DNA from: JBHHYN01 sp046757565
Lineage (GTDB): Bacteria; Pseudomonadota; Gammaproteobacteria; Eutrophobiales; Eutrophobiaceae
Assembly (NCBI GenBank): GCA_046757565.1
Contig: JBHHYN010000037.1
Location: 1 to 21,483, forward strand
Length of the DNA stretch: 21,483 nt
Direction: 5' to 3'
The translations under genes were made by a program, and so were the position numbers. Below the pieces are notes generated by a model. It saw only the letters and a list, made by a program, of their open reading frames with translations. It made no database searches and was not told the DNA's origin. Positions 1 to 7,746 of the stretch are shown here, one piece after another; within the stretch, counting starts at the first letter, position 1, and every line of letters starts with the position of its first letter.

Positions 1-58
1 TATTCAAAAGTCTTTCTTGTTAACCCACAGATTCTGCTGAAGAGCCTTTTTTTTACAT

Positions 59-87
59 TTGCAGTTGCACCGCTGCATAATCATAAT
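59..87 (+). promoter_or_regulatory. Candidate sigma-70 promoter for the alpha/beta hydrolase
   Basis: TTGCAG (59-64) is followed after 17 bases by CATAAT (82-87), about 85 bases upstream of the hydrolase start. Both hexamers are imperfect, so this is only a candidate. The rest of 1-172 shows no gene. Confidence 0.3.
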
Positions 88-172
88 ATGCGCTTTTCCA
101 TCCGGTTCACCTTCATCCGGAGGTTTTTATATTGGTTTATGATACATGAACAGTTCTTGAGGAGAAGTGCAT

Positions 173-883
173 ATGACCACGTTTGTACTGGTGCACGGCC
201 TGGGGTTGGGGGGCTGGTGTTGGAAAAGAGTGTCTACTGGCCTGCGGGAACAGGGCCACACCGTTCTCACCCCGACGTTGACCGGATTGGGGGAACGTTC
301 GCACCTGGCAACACCGGATATTAATCTGGATACCCATATTACAGATGTCATAAATGTCCTGAAATGGGAGGACCTGCACGATGTCATCCTGGTGGGACAC
401 AGCTATGGCGGTGCTGTCGTCACCGGGGCAGCGGACCGTGAAGCAGACAGGATAAAAAAACTTGTCTACCTGGATGCCTTTGTCCTGCAGGACGGCCAGT
501 CGGTCATGGATTTACAAACTCCGGAGCGGATTGAGTATATGAGAAAAAAAGTGGACAAAGAGGGAGATGGGTGGTTACTGCAACCCAACCCTCCCGCCTA
601 TTATGGCGTGACGGATCCCGATGATCAGAAATGGATGGGGGAGTTCAGCGTGGGTACGCCATTTGCAACACTGTTGCAACGCATCTCCTTGATATATAAT
701 AGCGCCCCCCCATATCCAAGGGCCTATATCTGGGCATCCGGATTCACGCCAAGTCCGTTTGTGGAGACAGCGGAAAAGTGCCGTAACGATCCGGACTGGG
801 AATACCGGGAGATTCCTTCCGATCACATGGCAATGTTGTCCCATGCTGATGAACTGGTAGATGTGCTGACGGAGTTACTCTGA
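173..883 (+). CDS. Alpha/beta-fold hydrolase, esterase-like
   Basis: A 236-residue single-domain cytoplasmic alpha/beta hydrolase with no signal peptide. Seen: an HG oxyanion motif near the N-terminus (VLVHGLGLGGWCW), the nucleophile elbow GHSYGG with Ser77, and a C-terminal SDHMAMLSH that supplies the probable catalytic His218. The family resembles small plant-type methylesterase/hydroxynitrile-lyase-like hydrolases; the substrate cannot be deduced. The position where relatives often carry the catalytic Asp reads WASGFTPSPF, with no acidic residue, as also happens in some bacterial subgroups. The ATG at 173 is chosen over an in-frame GTG at 167 because GGAG (161-164) lies 8 bases upstream. 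It is monocistronic and converges with the kinase gene. Confidence 0.85.
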   Translation: MTTFVLVHGLGLGGWCWKRVSTGLREQGHTVLTPTLTGLGERSHLATPDINLDTHITDVINVLKWEDLHDVILVGHSYGGAVVTGAADREADRIKKLVYLDAFVLQDGQSVMDLQTPERIEYMRKKVDKEGDGWLLQPNPPAYYGVTDPDDQKWMGEFSVGTPFATLLQRISLIYNSAPPYPRAYIWASGFTPSPFVETAEKCRNDPDWEYREIPSDHMAMLSHADELVDVLTELL

Positions 884-904
884 AATAATGGTACAACACG
901 GTTG

Positions 905-1780
905 TTATAACAGGCGTTTCATTGTCGACAGACAGCTCTGATAGTAACCTCCACCGAACAGATTCAGGTGGTTCAGTTCATGATAGAGGCGGTACAGGCT
1001 GATCCGCTCCTCCGCGCCCTCCGCCAATGGCCAGACACCGTTATAGGCCGCTTCGCAGCGGGGACCAAAACCGCCAAACATACGCATCATCCCGATCTCG
1101 GCTTCACGGTGGCCGTAATAGCTGGCGGGATCAAAAATGACCGGTTCCCCGTGCTCATCGGCAGCCGCATTGCCGGACCACAGATCACCATGTAATAATA
1201 CGGCGGGCTCATCGACTCCACCCAGCAGATCATCCAGCCGTACCAGCAGACGATCACCAAGCTGCAACAATGGATCGCTGCACTCTGTCTTGCGGGAATA
1301 GAGATGCAACTGCCAGCCAAGGCGTTGTTCACGCCAGAAACCCAACCAGTCATCCATCCAGCTATTGGGCTGTTGCGTTGTACCCAGATAATTGTCCCGC
1401 TCGAACCCGAATCGATGCGTTTTTGTCGCTCCGTGCAGAGCAGCCAGCCGGGCACCCATCTGTTCCTGCCAATCCGGGTTCCTGGATGATTCATTGAAGG
1501 CCTCCAGCACGATAAAGTCATCACCATAAGAAACCGTGCATGGAACCCGCACCGCCCCGGCCGCGGCCAGTAAGGACAAGGCCCTGAACTCCGCCTCAAA
1601 CATCCCCGGATAGCTGGCCGCACGGGTATGGGTCTTCACGAAAAACTCGCGGCCGTCCTGCAGGGAAACGATGCGGCTGTCGTTAATGGAGCCGCCGGAT
1701 ACAACACGGTAACGGCAAAGGTGTGCGGCCTCTCCCGTTGCTTCAGTAATCGAGGACTCGATACGTGCCTGCAGGGTCAT
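905..1780 (-). CDS. Fructosamine kinase family protein (probable ribulosamine/erythrulosamine 3-kinase)
   Basis: A 291-residue protein of the fructosamine-3-kinase family, which has an aminoglycoside-phosphotransferase-like kinase fold. Seen: GGSIND loop (29-34), the probable ATP-binding lysine in FFVK (Lys49), the catalytic loop LHGDLWSGN (196-204), and the metal-binding FDP (216-218) followed by YYGHREAEIGM, a family signature. Family knowledge: these enzymes phosphorylate the 3-hydroxyl of ketoamines on glycated proteins, which destabilises the adduct; bacterial members generally prefer ribulosamines and erythrulosamines. The ATG at 1780 gives an ATGA overlap with the stop of the phosphatase gene, so translation is probably coupled; an in-frame start at 1804 would lengthen the overlap without added family sequence. 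Substrate is inferred. Confidence 0.9.
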   Translation of the reverse strand: MTLQARIESSITEATGEAAHLCRYRVVSGGSINDSRIVSLQDGREFFVKTHTRAASYPGMFEAEFRALSLLAAAGAVRVPCTVSYGDDFIVLEAFNESSRNPDWQEQMGARLAALHGATKTHRFGFERDNYLGTTQQPNSWMDDWLGFWREQRLGWQLHLYSRKTECSDPLLQLGDRLLVRLDDLLGGVDEPAVLLHGDLWSGNAAADEHGEPVIFDPASYYGHREAEIGMMRMFGGFGPRCEAAYNGVWPLAEGAEERISLYRLYHELNHLNLFGGGYYQSCLSTMKRLL

Positions 1781-2280
1781 TTTGAATCCAGCAGTTCCAG
1801 GCAATGGTCCAACATGGCGGGACAGGATGCCTCGAGCATATCCAGTACAATCTCAAATCCCCGCGCCCCACCGTAATAGGGATCGGGCACCGGCGGCGCG
1901 TGCGGGTTGTCCCTCCCCCCATCAAGAAAACTTCCCAGCATGCGAATATGTGGATATACGCCGCCGGCGAGGCGTTGCAATTCATGGAGATGTTCGTGAT
2001 CCATCGCAACAACCAGGTCAAACTCATCCAGATCGGCGTTGTTCACCTGTCGGGCATTGGAATCCAGGGAATAGCCACGTCTAAACGCAGCTTCACGCAT
2101 GCGGGGATCGGCCGGTTCCCCGGTATGGTAAGCAATGGTCCCGGCAGAATCGATAAGAATGCGCCCGGCATTGCCGGAATTTTCCACATATTTCCGGAAT
2201 ACGCCTTCTCCGGCAGGGGAGCGGCAAATATTACCCGTACAGACAAACAGAACGTTGATATGGGACGGGGAATCACTCAT
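1777..2280 (-). CDS. Low-molecular-weight protein-tyrosine-phosphatase family protein
   Basis: A 167-residue single-domain phosphatase. The P-loop VCTGNICRS gives the CX5R motif (Cys14, Arg20), and the general acid lies in VPDPYYGG (Asp133); both catalytic elements and the length are typical. It could act on phosphotyrosine proteins. However, it overlaps the fructosamine kinase gene by 4 bases, and some family members (human LMW-PTP-A) act on protein-bound ribulosamine-5-phosphate, producing the substrate of ribulosamine 3-kinases. A deglycation role is therefore a reasonable inference. It sits 45 bases downstream of the LCAT-like gene on the same strand and may share its transcript. No good ribosome binding site precedes the start at 2280, so the start is somewhat uncertain. 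Confidence 0.93.
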   Translation of the reverse strand: MSDSPSHINVLFVCTGNICRSPAGEGVFRKYVENSGNAGRILIDSAGTIAYHTGEPADPRMREAAFRRGYSLDSNARQVNNADLDEFDLVVAMDHEHLHELQRLAGGVYPHIRMLGSFLDGGRDNPHAPPVPDPYYGGARGFEIVLDMLEASCPAMLDHCLELLDSK

Positions 2281-2325
2281 GCATCATCATGATTCGATTA
2301 CCACCCTCCCTCCAGGCGGAAGGTT

Positions 2326-3516
2326 TCATACCACGGTTTCCCAATAGGGCAAACCGGTCTTTTTCTGTATCTTCCGTTGTAGCCCCTTGACCTGTTTTAC
2401 GGTACCTCCAGGGATCTTCCAGTCAAAACTGCTGCTCCCGGATCGCAGGAAACGGTTGACGATCTTCTGTAGCCGTTCATCCTTCAAAACAAAACCATGA
2501 CTGTAATCACGATAGAAGATATCGTCCTTGATTTGCAGGGTCAGGACTTCCCGGTAGTAATGACAGGAACTGATATCCGGCACGCGACCGTCACCATTCT
2601 TCGTTTTACAGGCATTGGCAAAATCAAAGAAGTTGCCCGGTTCGCCGGCCTTGTTGCAAAGCACGTTTATCGACTGATAGGTGTCATAGCCAGTCCTTGC
2701 TATCACCAGTATCCGCTTGCGCTGTGCCCCGGTGAGCGCCGCAAGGTCCAGTAACTCATCCTGAACGGTCTTTCCAGCCACCTCCAGCGCGGCCCTGAAT
2801 TTCCTGGCGGTCTCCCTGGCGCTCCGCTTCGTGGGAGTGGTTATATTTTCCTGCCAGTGTTCGGACAGAAAAAAGTTATGTTCACCGGGAAGGCCGTTAA
2901 AACGGCTGGCATGTTTGTATCGGGGCAAGAGTTCCAGTGCCCCCGGAAAGGTGCGAATAATCTTGCGCACTTTGGCCTTTACGTTGGTAAATACTCCCTC
3001 CCCGATGACCACGGCCGACGCGGCATCAATCGACCCTTGAAAAGGGGGGACAGTAAATATGATCTTATTGACCTTGCTAAAACCGTTGTATCTGAGATAA
3101 TTCCTGAGGACAAAATTACCCAGGCTGTGGGTAATGAAGTCGAATTTCCTGAATGTTTCCACTCCCTTTGCGGCTTCCGATTTCCTGATCAGATAATCCA
3201 GAAAATGTTCCAGCAAGGCACCGTTTTCTGCAGCCGAATAACGCCAGTCATAATTGAAGATATAGACGGGCTTGTTCGTATCCAGATCATGCAGGAATTC
3301 TGAATAGGCGAGCTCTTCGATCTCACCTTCCTGGATGACGCTATCGATTTTCTCATCGTAGTACTGGCCTTCAACGGCATGACTGAATTTCAGGTCTTCA
3401 ATGGTCTCGAAATTGCTCTGTATTCCCGACCAGATGGTATCGAAATTAACCAGGTTGGTGTTGACCAGCTTGGTGCCCTTGATCCCGGGGACAAATATGA
3501 TGGCATCTGATGGCAT
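2326..3516 (-). CDS. LCAT-like alpha/beta hydrolase (putative lipase/acyltransferase)
   Basis: A 396-residue protein related to the lecithin:cholesterol acyltransferase family. Seen: N-terminal FVPGIKGTKLV, the FNYDWRYS signature (about 87-94) typical of LCAT-like proteins, the nucleophile elbow ITHSLGN with Ser131 (Thr in place of the first Gly of GxSxG), NGDGRVPD with probable catalytic Asp309, and YSHGFV with probable His340. The triad is thus complete. No signal peptide or membrane helix is evident, so it is likely cytoplasmic or exported by a non-standard route. The C-terminal 50 residues are lysine-rich. GGAAGGA lies just upstream of the ATG at 3516. Lipid substrate unknown; a role linked to the phosphatase and kinase downstream is not evident. 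Confidence 0.8.
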   Translation of the reverse strand: MPSDAIIFVPGIKGTKLVNTNLVNFDTIWSGIQSNFETIEDLKFSHAVEGQYYDEKIDSVIQEGEIEELAYSEFLHDLDTNKPVYIFNYDWRYSAAENGALLEHFLDYLIRKSEAAKGVETFRKFDFITHSLGNFVLRNYLRYNGFSKVNKIIFTVPPFQGSIDAASAVVIGEGVFTNVKAKVRKIIRTFPGALELLPRYKHASRFNGLPGEHNFFLSEHWQENITTPTKRSARETARKFRAALEVAGKTVQDELLDLAALTGAQRKRILVIARTGYDTYQSINVLCNKAGEPGNFFDFANACKTKNGDGRVPDISSCHYYREVLTLQIKDDIFYRDYSHGFVLKDERLQKIVNRFLRSGSSSFDWKIPGGTVKQVKGLQRKIQKKTGLPYWETVV

Positions 3517-3720
3517 TTTTCCTTCCCACTCATTACTAGGTGATTATATGAAACTGCAGAGAAACAGGAGACGTTTACCCATACAGGAAGATAAAAACGT
3601 TTCCCACAGGGGGCATGATATCGCCCTTTTTCACGAATTTATACGATCGGAATTCACCAGCTGAGATAAGCCATAATATAATTTGAGGGGGATAACTTAT
3701 GTACTTTTTTCTGCGACAGT

Positions 3721-3729
3721 TGTTATACT
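3721..3729 (+). promoter_or_regulatory. Extended -10 promoter candidate for tacAT
   Basis: TGTTATACT matches an extended -10 element (TGnTATAAT, one mismatch) 36 bases before the tacA ATG. No clear -35 hexamer is present. TacA-family antitoxins repress their own operon, so an operator is expected here, but I see no convincing inverted repeat. The remainder of 3517-3720 shows no gene. Confidence 0.4.
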
Positions 3730-3765
3730 GGCCGCGCTTTTTGGAATAGCAGGGAAATAATAACC

Positions 3766-4041
3766 ATGAAAACTATAAGCTCGGTCAAAGATGAGCGCAT
3801 CGATATTCGTGTAAGCGCTGAATTTAAAACACTTTTTTCCCGCGCTGCCGAGATTTCAGGTGTCAGCTTGAGTGCTTTTATCACAGAGTCCGCCCGAGAG
3901 CGGGCAATGGGCCTCATAGAGCAACATGAGCGTATTGTCCTGAATAACAGCTCAAGGGACATGCTGTTGAAGGCCATGTCGGCCCAACCTGCACCTGGAA
4001 AAGCATTAAGCCGCGCTGCGAAACGGTTCGCTGTTAAATAA
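3766..4041 (+). CDS. tacA: TacA-family (DUF1778) ribbon-helix-helix antitoxin
   Basis: A 91-residue protein with the DUF1778 layout: an N-terminal beta strand with helices (DERIDIRVSAEFKTLFSRAA and SLSAFITESARERA) forming a ribbon-helix-helix DNA-binding domain, then a C-terminal tail that in the family wraps around and blocks the acetyltransferase toxin. It ends 7 bases before the GNAT gene, the standard antitoxin-first order. Expected role: neutralise TacT and, with it, repress the shared promoter. The assignment rests on the family pattern plus the partner gene. Confidence 0.88.
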   Translation: MKTISSVKDERIDIRVSAEFKTLFSRAAEISGVSLSAFITESARERAMGLIEQHERIVLNNSSRDMLLKAMSAQPAPGKALSRAAKRFAVK

Positions 4042-4048
4042 CGCATCC

Positions 4049-4588
4049 ATGGTTACGGTGACGAACTGTACCTCGGATTTGAGGATTTTGCCGTTCAAGA
4101 ACCATTACCATGGTGAATTGTTCGACTGTGGCGTTTATTCCTTTAACGAATATTTTACCCACCTGGCCCGGGATCAGGACCCACGCTATATCTCCAGGAT
4201 ATTCTCTGCGGTTGATGGTCAAGATAATGTCCTCGGGTTTTACTCCATTAGTGCAATCAACATCGAATTTCAGGACATATCGGATCAGGTAGTGAAACAA
4301 CTCCCAGCCTACCCGATCTCGTCCGTATGCATCAATCAGCTTGCTGTCGATAAATCCATTCAGGGTAATGGCCTGGGCACGTGGTTGCTGGTAGATGCCC
4401 TGCTGCGTATTTATCAAGCCACCGGGAAGATGCGGGTCCTGATTGTCTTGGTGGAAACGCCAAATGAAAGAGCGAGGGCATTCTATCTGCACTTCGGCTT
4501 CCTGCCATTGTCCGGCAAGGATTCAAAACTGTTCCTGCCTATGGATCGAATCGCGCAGCTTTTTGAAACATCAGAAAGCAGTCATTAG
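4049..4588 (+). CDS. tacT: TacT-family GNAT toxin
   Basis: A 179-residue GNAT acetyltransferase. Seen: INQLAVDKSIQGNGLG, with the acetyl-CoA pyrophosphate loop QGNGLG (105-110), then the helix TWLLVDALLR, and ERARAFYLHFGF containing the Tyr146 expected to act in catalysis. Family knowledge: TacT-type toxins acetylate the amino group of the amino acid on charged tRNAs, blocking translation; which tRNAs are hit varies and cannot be read here. Immediately downstream of tacA, so the pair is a complete and apparently intact module. The gene converges on fliK, with a repeat element between them. Confidence 0.88.
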   Translation: MVTVTNCTSDLRILPFKNHYHGELFDCGVYSFNEYFTHLARDQDPRYISRIFSAVDGQDNVLGFYSISAINIEFQDISDQVVKQLPAYPISSVCINQLAVDKSIQGNGLGTWLLVDALLRIYQATGKMRVLIVLVETPNERARAFYLHFGFLPLSGKDSKLFLPMDRIAQLFETSESSH

Positions 4589-4613
4589 CCCACGTAGGTA
4601 AGGAACGAGGGCA

Positions 4614-4740
4614 CGACTCCATGGAAGGAGGACGACCGCAGGGATGCGGGAAGTAGAGCAACGTCGGGAACATTTTCTCGAGCGTATTTCCCAGACAGGC
4701 TCGAGGAGCGGTAGCTTTGGCGCAGTGCAGGTGTGGAGTC
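4614..4740 (-). repeat. Modular intergenic repeat between tacT and fliK
   Basis: Positions 4614-4672 are an inverted copy of 12287-12345 (57 of 59 identical by eye). The element is bounded by GACTCCA (4615-4621) and its reverse complement TGGAGTC (4734-4740), and an internal CTCGAG pair (4678-4683 and 4700-4705) could form a further stem. It fills most of the gap between the convergent tacT and fliK genes and touches the fliK stop. No ORF is evident. Strand is relative to the 12.3-kb copy. Confidence 0.8.
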
Positions 4741-5845
4741 AGACATACTGATCGATCAGACCTATCGTTAACGCTCCAGACGCGGGTTGTACCGGTTCCA
4801 GCATGGCCAACGGATAATCCTGCGTATAGCCCGTAGCCTCTTTATATATTCCCCCGTTCTGTTGATTCTCCTGATAGAAGGAGTGCTGGGAGACATTGCT
4901 CTCGCCCAAACTTATACCGTTCTGGCTGAGCATGCCCCGCAACTTCGGGAAGGCATCGGCAATGGCGTCCCTGACTTCACTGTGGTGCGCAAAAAAATTC
5001 ACATTGGCCTGATCATGGTTGAGGGTTACACGTACTTCGATGGGACCGAGTTGTGGCGGGTTCAGATTGATATGCGCCGTATGATGATTTCCCATTACCA
5101 GCATGGAGACGCGGTTGGCCAGGGCATCGCTCCAACTGCCATGGTTCAAGGGCGCGTCTATGGAGAGCCGTACGGCACTGGTTGCGTGTGGAACGGAAGG
5201 CTGGTTTGCCAGGGATTCCGTCCCCCCTGGACCAGGGAGAGGACTCTGATCAGCAGGGGCCACAGTATTGTCCGGGGCCTTGACACTGTCATGAAAAGTA
5301 ATCCTGTTCAACAGTAATGGGTCCAGGATAGTGTCAGGCCTTTTATCTGCATCGGCGCCGTCGTTTGCAAAAGTAAAACCGGCATCGGCCAACACTTGCA
5401 ATTCCAAATTCTGCGACTGTTTATCTTCCAGCCCGGAAGCCGGGAGTGTTACCGGCGCATGCAGTATATTGCCGCCTGGCGCGTTATCCGGCAACGACAC
5501 TATCTGTTTGGCAAGGGGCGTGTTGGCAGAATTGACAGGCACCCCCCCGGCATCGAGGATTGATCCACTATTGCCGAAGCCCGGCAACAGCGGCAAACCC
5601 GGCAACAGCGGCAGTTCCTTTCCGTCAGCCAGGGCATCGTCAACCTCGGCCGTTAGCTCCCCGCCCTGTTGTATCCGCGGCAGGAGTTGTGCCATGGAAA
5701 CAGTCTGTGATAATACTAACTGTATGAAATTATTATCTGAATTTTCAGTTAGTTGCATCATTTCAGCGTTGCCTCCCCCGATCCGGGACAAACCTGGATC
5801 CGGCCCGGGTTGAACACTCATTGAAAGGGGTTTTGAGTCAATCAC
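4739..5845 (-). CDS. fliK: Flagellar hook-length control protein FliK
   Basis: A 368-residue FliK. The N-terminal two thirds are low-complexity, Pro/Ala/Gly/Asp-rich, with a small internal duplication (LPLLPG twice, about 78-89), as expected for the molecular-ruler part. The C-terminal flagellar-hook domain runs from about 237 to 320 with the hallmark LNPPQLGPIEVRV (261-273), which in the family contacts FlhB to switch export specificity from hook to filament. The GTG at 5845 is used; an in-frame ATG at 5821 is equally possible and neither has a clear ribosome binding site. A strong sigma-54 promoter lies in the gap behind fliJ, so fliK can be transcribed on its own. It is the last flagellar gene here. 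Confidence 0.9.
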   Translation of the reverse strand: MIDSKPLSMSVQPGPDPGLSRIGGGNAEMMQLTENSDNNFIQLVLSQTVSMAQLLPRIQQGGELTAEVDDALADGKELPLLPGLPLLPGFGNSGSILDAGGVPVNSANTPLAKQIVSLPDNAPGGNILHAPVTLPASGLEDKQSQNLELQVLADAGFTFANDGADADKRPDTILDPLLLNRITFHDSVKAPDNTVAPADQSPLPGPGGTESLANQPSVPHATSAVRLSIDAPLNHGSWSDALANRVSMLVMGNHHTAHINLNPPQLGPIEVRVTLNHDQANVNFFAHHSEVRDAIADAFPKLRGMLSQNGISLGESNVSQHSFYQENQQNGGIYKEATGYTQDYPLAMLEPVQPASGALTIGLIDQYV

Positions 5846-5885
5846 AATGGTCTGCTACTGATAATAAACATGTCATTTCATAGAG

Positions 5886-5901
5886 TGCAATGGCCATGCC
5901 A
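5886..5901 (-). promoter_or_regulatory. Sigma-54 promoter for fliK
   Basis: On the minus strand this reads TGGCATG-GCCA-TTGCA, with exact GG-N10-GC spacing and only one departure from the TGGCACG-N4-TTGCA consensus. It lies between the fliJ stop (5909) and the fliK start, predicting transcription from about 5875, roughly 30 bases before the GTG. Confidence 0.75.
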
Positions 5902-5908
5902 ATGCAGG

Positions 5909-6358
5909 TTAAAGCTCCGCCTTCCGATGCTGGGAGTGTTCGTCAATTTCATTCGCCTCAAGGGTCAGGCGGAAATTCCTCTCCATCCCCCGCAGCTTGT
6001 CAACCAGCTTGTCCAGCGCATCAGACCGTTTTTTTGCCTTCACCCATAGCCGCTCATCACGTAAATTCAGTTGTTTCTGGCCTGCAATTTTTTCCGCCAG
6101 CAGGGTGATGCCCCGGTTCAATTGGTGCATGAAATTCTGGTATTCCTGCAGTTGCTTACCGGTCGTGGCATGGGCCTGCGCCGCCTTGAATGAGCGGCCG
6201 TACTCTTGCCGGTAGGTACGCAGTTCTGCCAGTTTTTCCTCATAATCGTGAAGCTGCTGCCTGGCCCTGAGAACTACCTGGACGGCATTTCGTTCCCGCG
6301 CTTCCGCCAGTTTGAGGAGCGGTGATAATCGCCTGGATCGCGCCATCCCACTATACAT
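5909..6358 (-). CDS. fliJ: Flagellar export chaperone-like protein FliJ
   Basis: A 149-residue, highly charged, almost entirely helical protein predicted to form the two-helix coiled coil of FliJ, starting with a conserved basic patch (MARSRRLSPLLKLAEARE). FliJ inserts into the FliI hexamer like the gamma subunit of F1-ATPase and contacts FlhA in the export gate. Its ATG shares one base with the fliI stop (TAATG), so translation is coupled. An internal ATG four codons in (MARSRR) is an alternative start. Confidence 0.88.
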   Translation of the reverse strand: MYSGMARSRRLSPLLKLAEARERNAVQVVLRARQQLHDYEEKLAELRTYRQEYGRSFKAAQAHATTGKQLQEYQNFMHQLNRGITLLAEKIAGQKQLNLRDERLWVKAKKRSDALDKLVDKLRGMERNFRLTLEANEIDEHSQHRKAEL

Positions 6359-7746
6359 TACTGTGACAGACCTTCATCACCTTGAGTCTCCTCGTTGATG
6401 GACTCGTGGAGTTGCATCAACTCTTCAAAACTTGTTTCAAAGCCTACTTTCTCATGCATTCCCTGCCCCAGAAACTGCAATAAAAAAGGATGCATTTTTA
6501 TTGCCAGATCCACCTGTTTATCGGTGCCGGGTTGATATGCCCCGACATTGATCAAATCACGATTCTGTTCATAAAGGGCATGAATCTGTTTGATAGAATT
6601 AACAGTTTTTTGGTGTTTGTCACTGGTGATCTGGTTCATCGCCCTGCTGATGGAGTGTTCGATATCGATAGCTGGATAGATTCCGCTTTCGGCATAGTAT
6701 CTGGACAAAACAATATGACCATCGAGAATGGCCCGTGCCGATTCGGCGATGGGGTCATTATGATCGTCATTTTCGGTGAGTACCGTATAGAAAGCGGTGA
6801 TTGAGCCGCCACCTGTCTCGCCATTGCCGGCGCGCTCGGTGAGTTGCGGTAACCTTGCGAAGACGGACGGTGGATAACCCCGGGTAGCGGGCGGTTCACC
6901 GATGGCCAGTGCAATCTCCCGCTGCGCCTGGGCGAAACGCGTTAATGAATCCATCAATAACAGAACATTATCACCACGGTCACGGAAATACTCGGCAATA
7001 CTTGTCACCAGCAGGGCCCCATGCAGACGCATCAAGGGCGGATCATTGGCCGGAGTCGCAATCACAACCGCTCTGGCCATGCCCTCCCTGCCCAGATTCT
7101 GTTCGATGAATTCCTTGACTTCACGGCCACGCTCACCGATTAATCCGACAACGATGACATCGGCCTCGGTAAAGCGCGTCATCATACCCAATAATACACT
7201 TTTGCCGACACCGCTGGGAGCAAACAGTCCCAGCCTCTGACCCCGGCCCACACTCAGAAAGGCATTGATGGAGCGGACTCCGACATCCAACGGTTGCCGG
7301 ATCGGGGCGCGTGACAGAGGGTTAACGGTCTTGCCTTTCAGGGAAACGCGCTGCTCGATCTTTATCGGACCAGCACCATCCAGAGGCTGCCCGGCGCCGT
7401 TCAAAACACGTCCCAGTAGACCTGGACCGACCGCAACATCGCCACCTCTGCCCGAAGGAATGACCCGGGCATTGGGAGATAAACCATGTGGTTCGCCTGT
7501 AGGCATCAGGAACAGGTTGTCTCCGGAAAAACCGACCACCTCTGCATCAACGTTGGTAGTACCTGTATTAACAATGCGGCAGCGGTCGCCGACTGCAGCG
7601 CGGCAGCCGACCGCTTCCAGGGTCAATCCGACCATCCTGAGCAACCGGCCCTGCACCACCAAAGAGGGTGGGGTATGGTTTTTTTCAATCAATGCCTGCA
7701 GGCGTTTCGCCCACACCGGATTCCTGTCGGCTTCAGAAATTACCAT
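6358..7746 (-). CDS. fliI: Flagellum-specific ATPase FliI
   Basis: A 462-residue F1-beta-like ATPase that energises flagellar protein export with FliH and FliJ. Seen: Walker A in APSGVGKS (176-183), the export-ATPase signature VVGLIGERGREVKEFIE, Walker B NVLLLMDS (260-267), and RGYPPSVFARLPQLTERAG. It overlaps fliH by 14 bases. The ATG at 7746 (MVISEAD) is preferred, with GGAGGAG about 12 bases upstream; an in-frame ATG at 7800 would add 18 residues unlike the family and a 68-base overlap with fliH. Confidence 0.95.
   Translation of the reverse strand: MVISEADRNPVWAKRLQALIEKNHTPPSLVVQGRLLRMVGLTLEAVGCRAAVGDRCRIVNTGTTNVDAEVVGFSGDNLFLMPTGEPHGLSPNARVIPSGRGGDVAVGPGLLGRVLNGAGQPLDGAGPIKIEQRVSLKGKTVNPLSRAPIRQPLDVGVRSINAFLSVGRGQRLGLFAPSGVGKSVLLGMMTRFTEADVIVVGLIGERGREVKEFIEQNLGREGMARAVVIATPANDPPLMRLHGALLVTSIAEYFRDRGDNVLLLMDSLTRFAQAQREIALAIGEPPATRGYPPSVFARLPQLTERAGNGETGGGSITAFYTVLTENDDHNDPIAESARAILDGHIVLSRYYAESGIYPAIDIEHSISRAMNQITSDKHQKTVNSIKQIHALYEQNRDLINVGAYQPGTDKQVDLAIKMHPFLLQFLGQGMHEKVGFETSFEELMQLHESINEETQGDEGLSQ

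Noticed and set aside
88..324. 78-codon plus-strand frame overlapping the hydrolase start
   Set aside because: It is out of frame with the hydrolase, which has a clear ribosome binding site and catalytic motifs.
4787..5317. 176-codon plus-strand frame opposite fliK
   Set aside because: Antisense to fliK, no recognisable domain or ribosome binding site; fliK's C-terminal hook domain is clear on the other strand.
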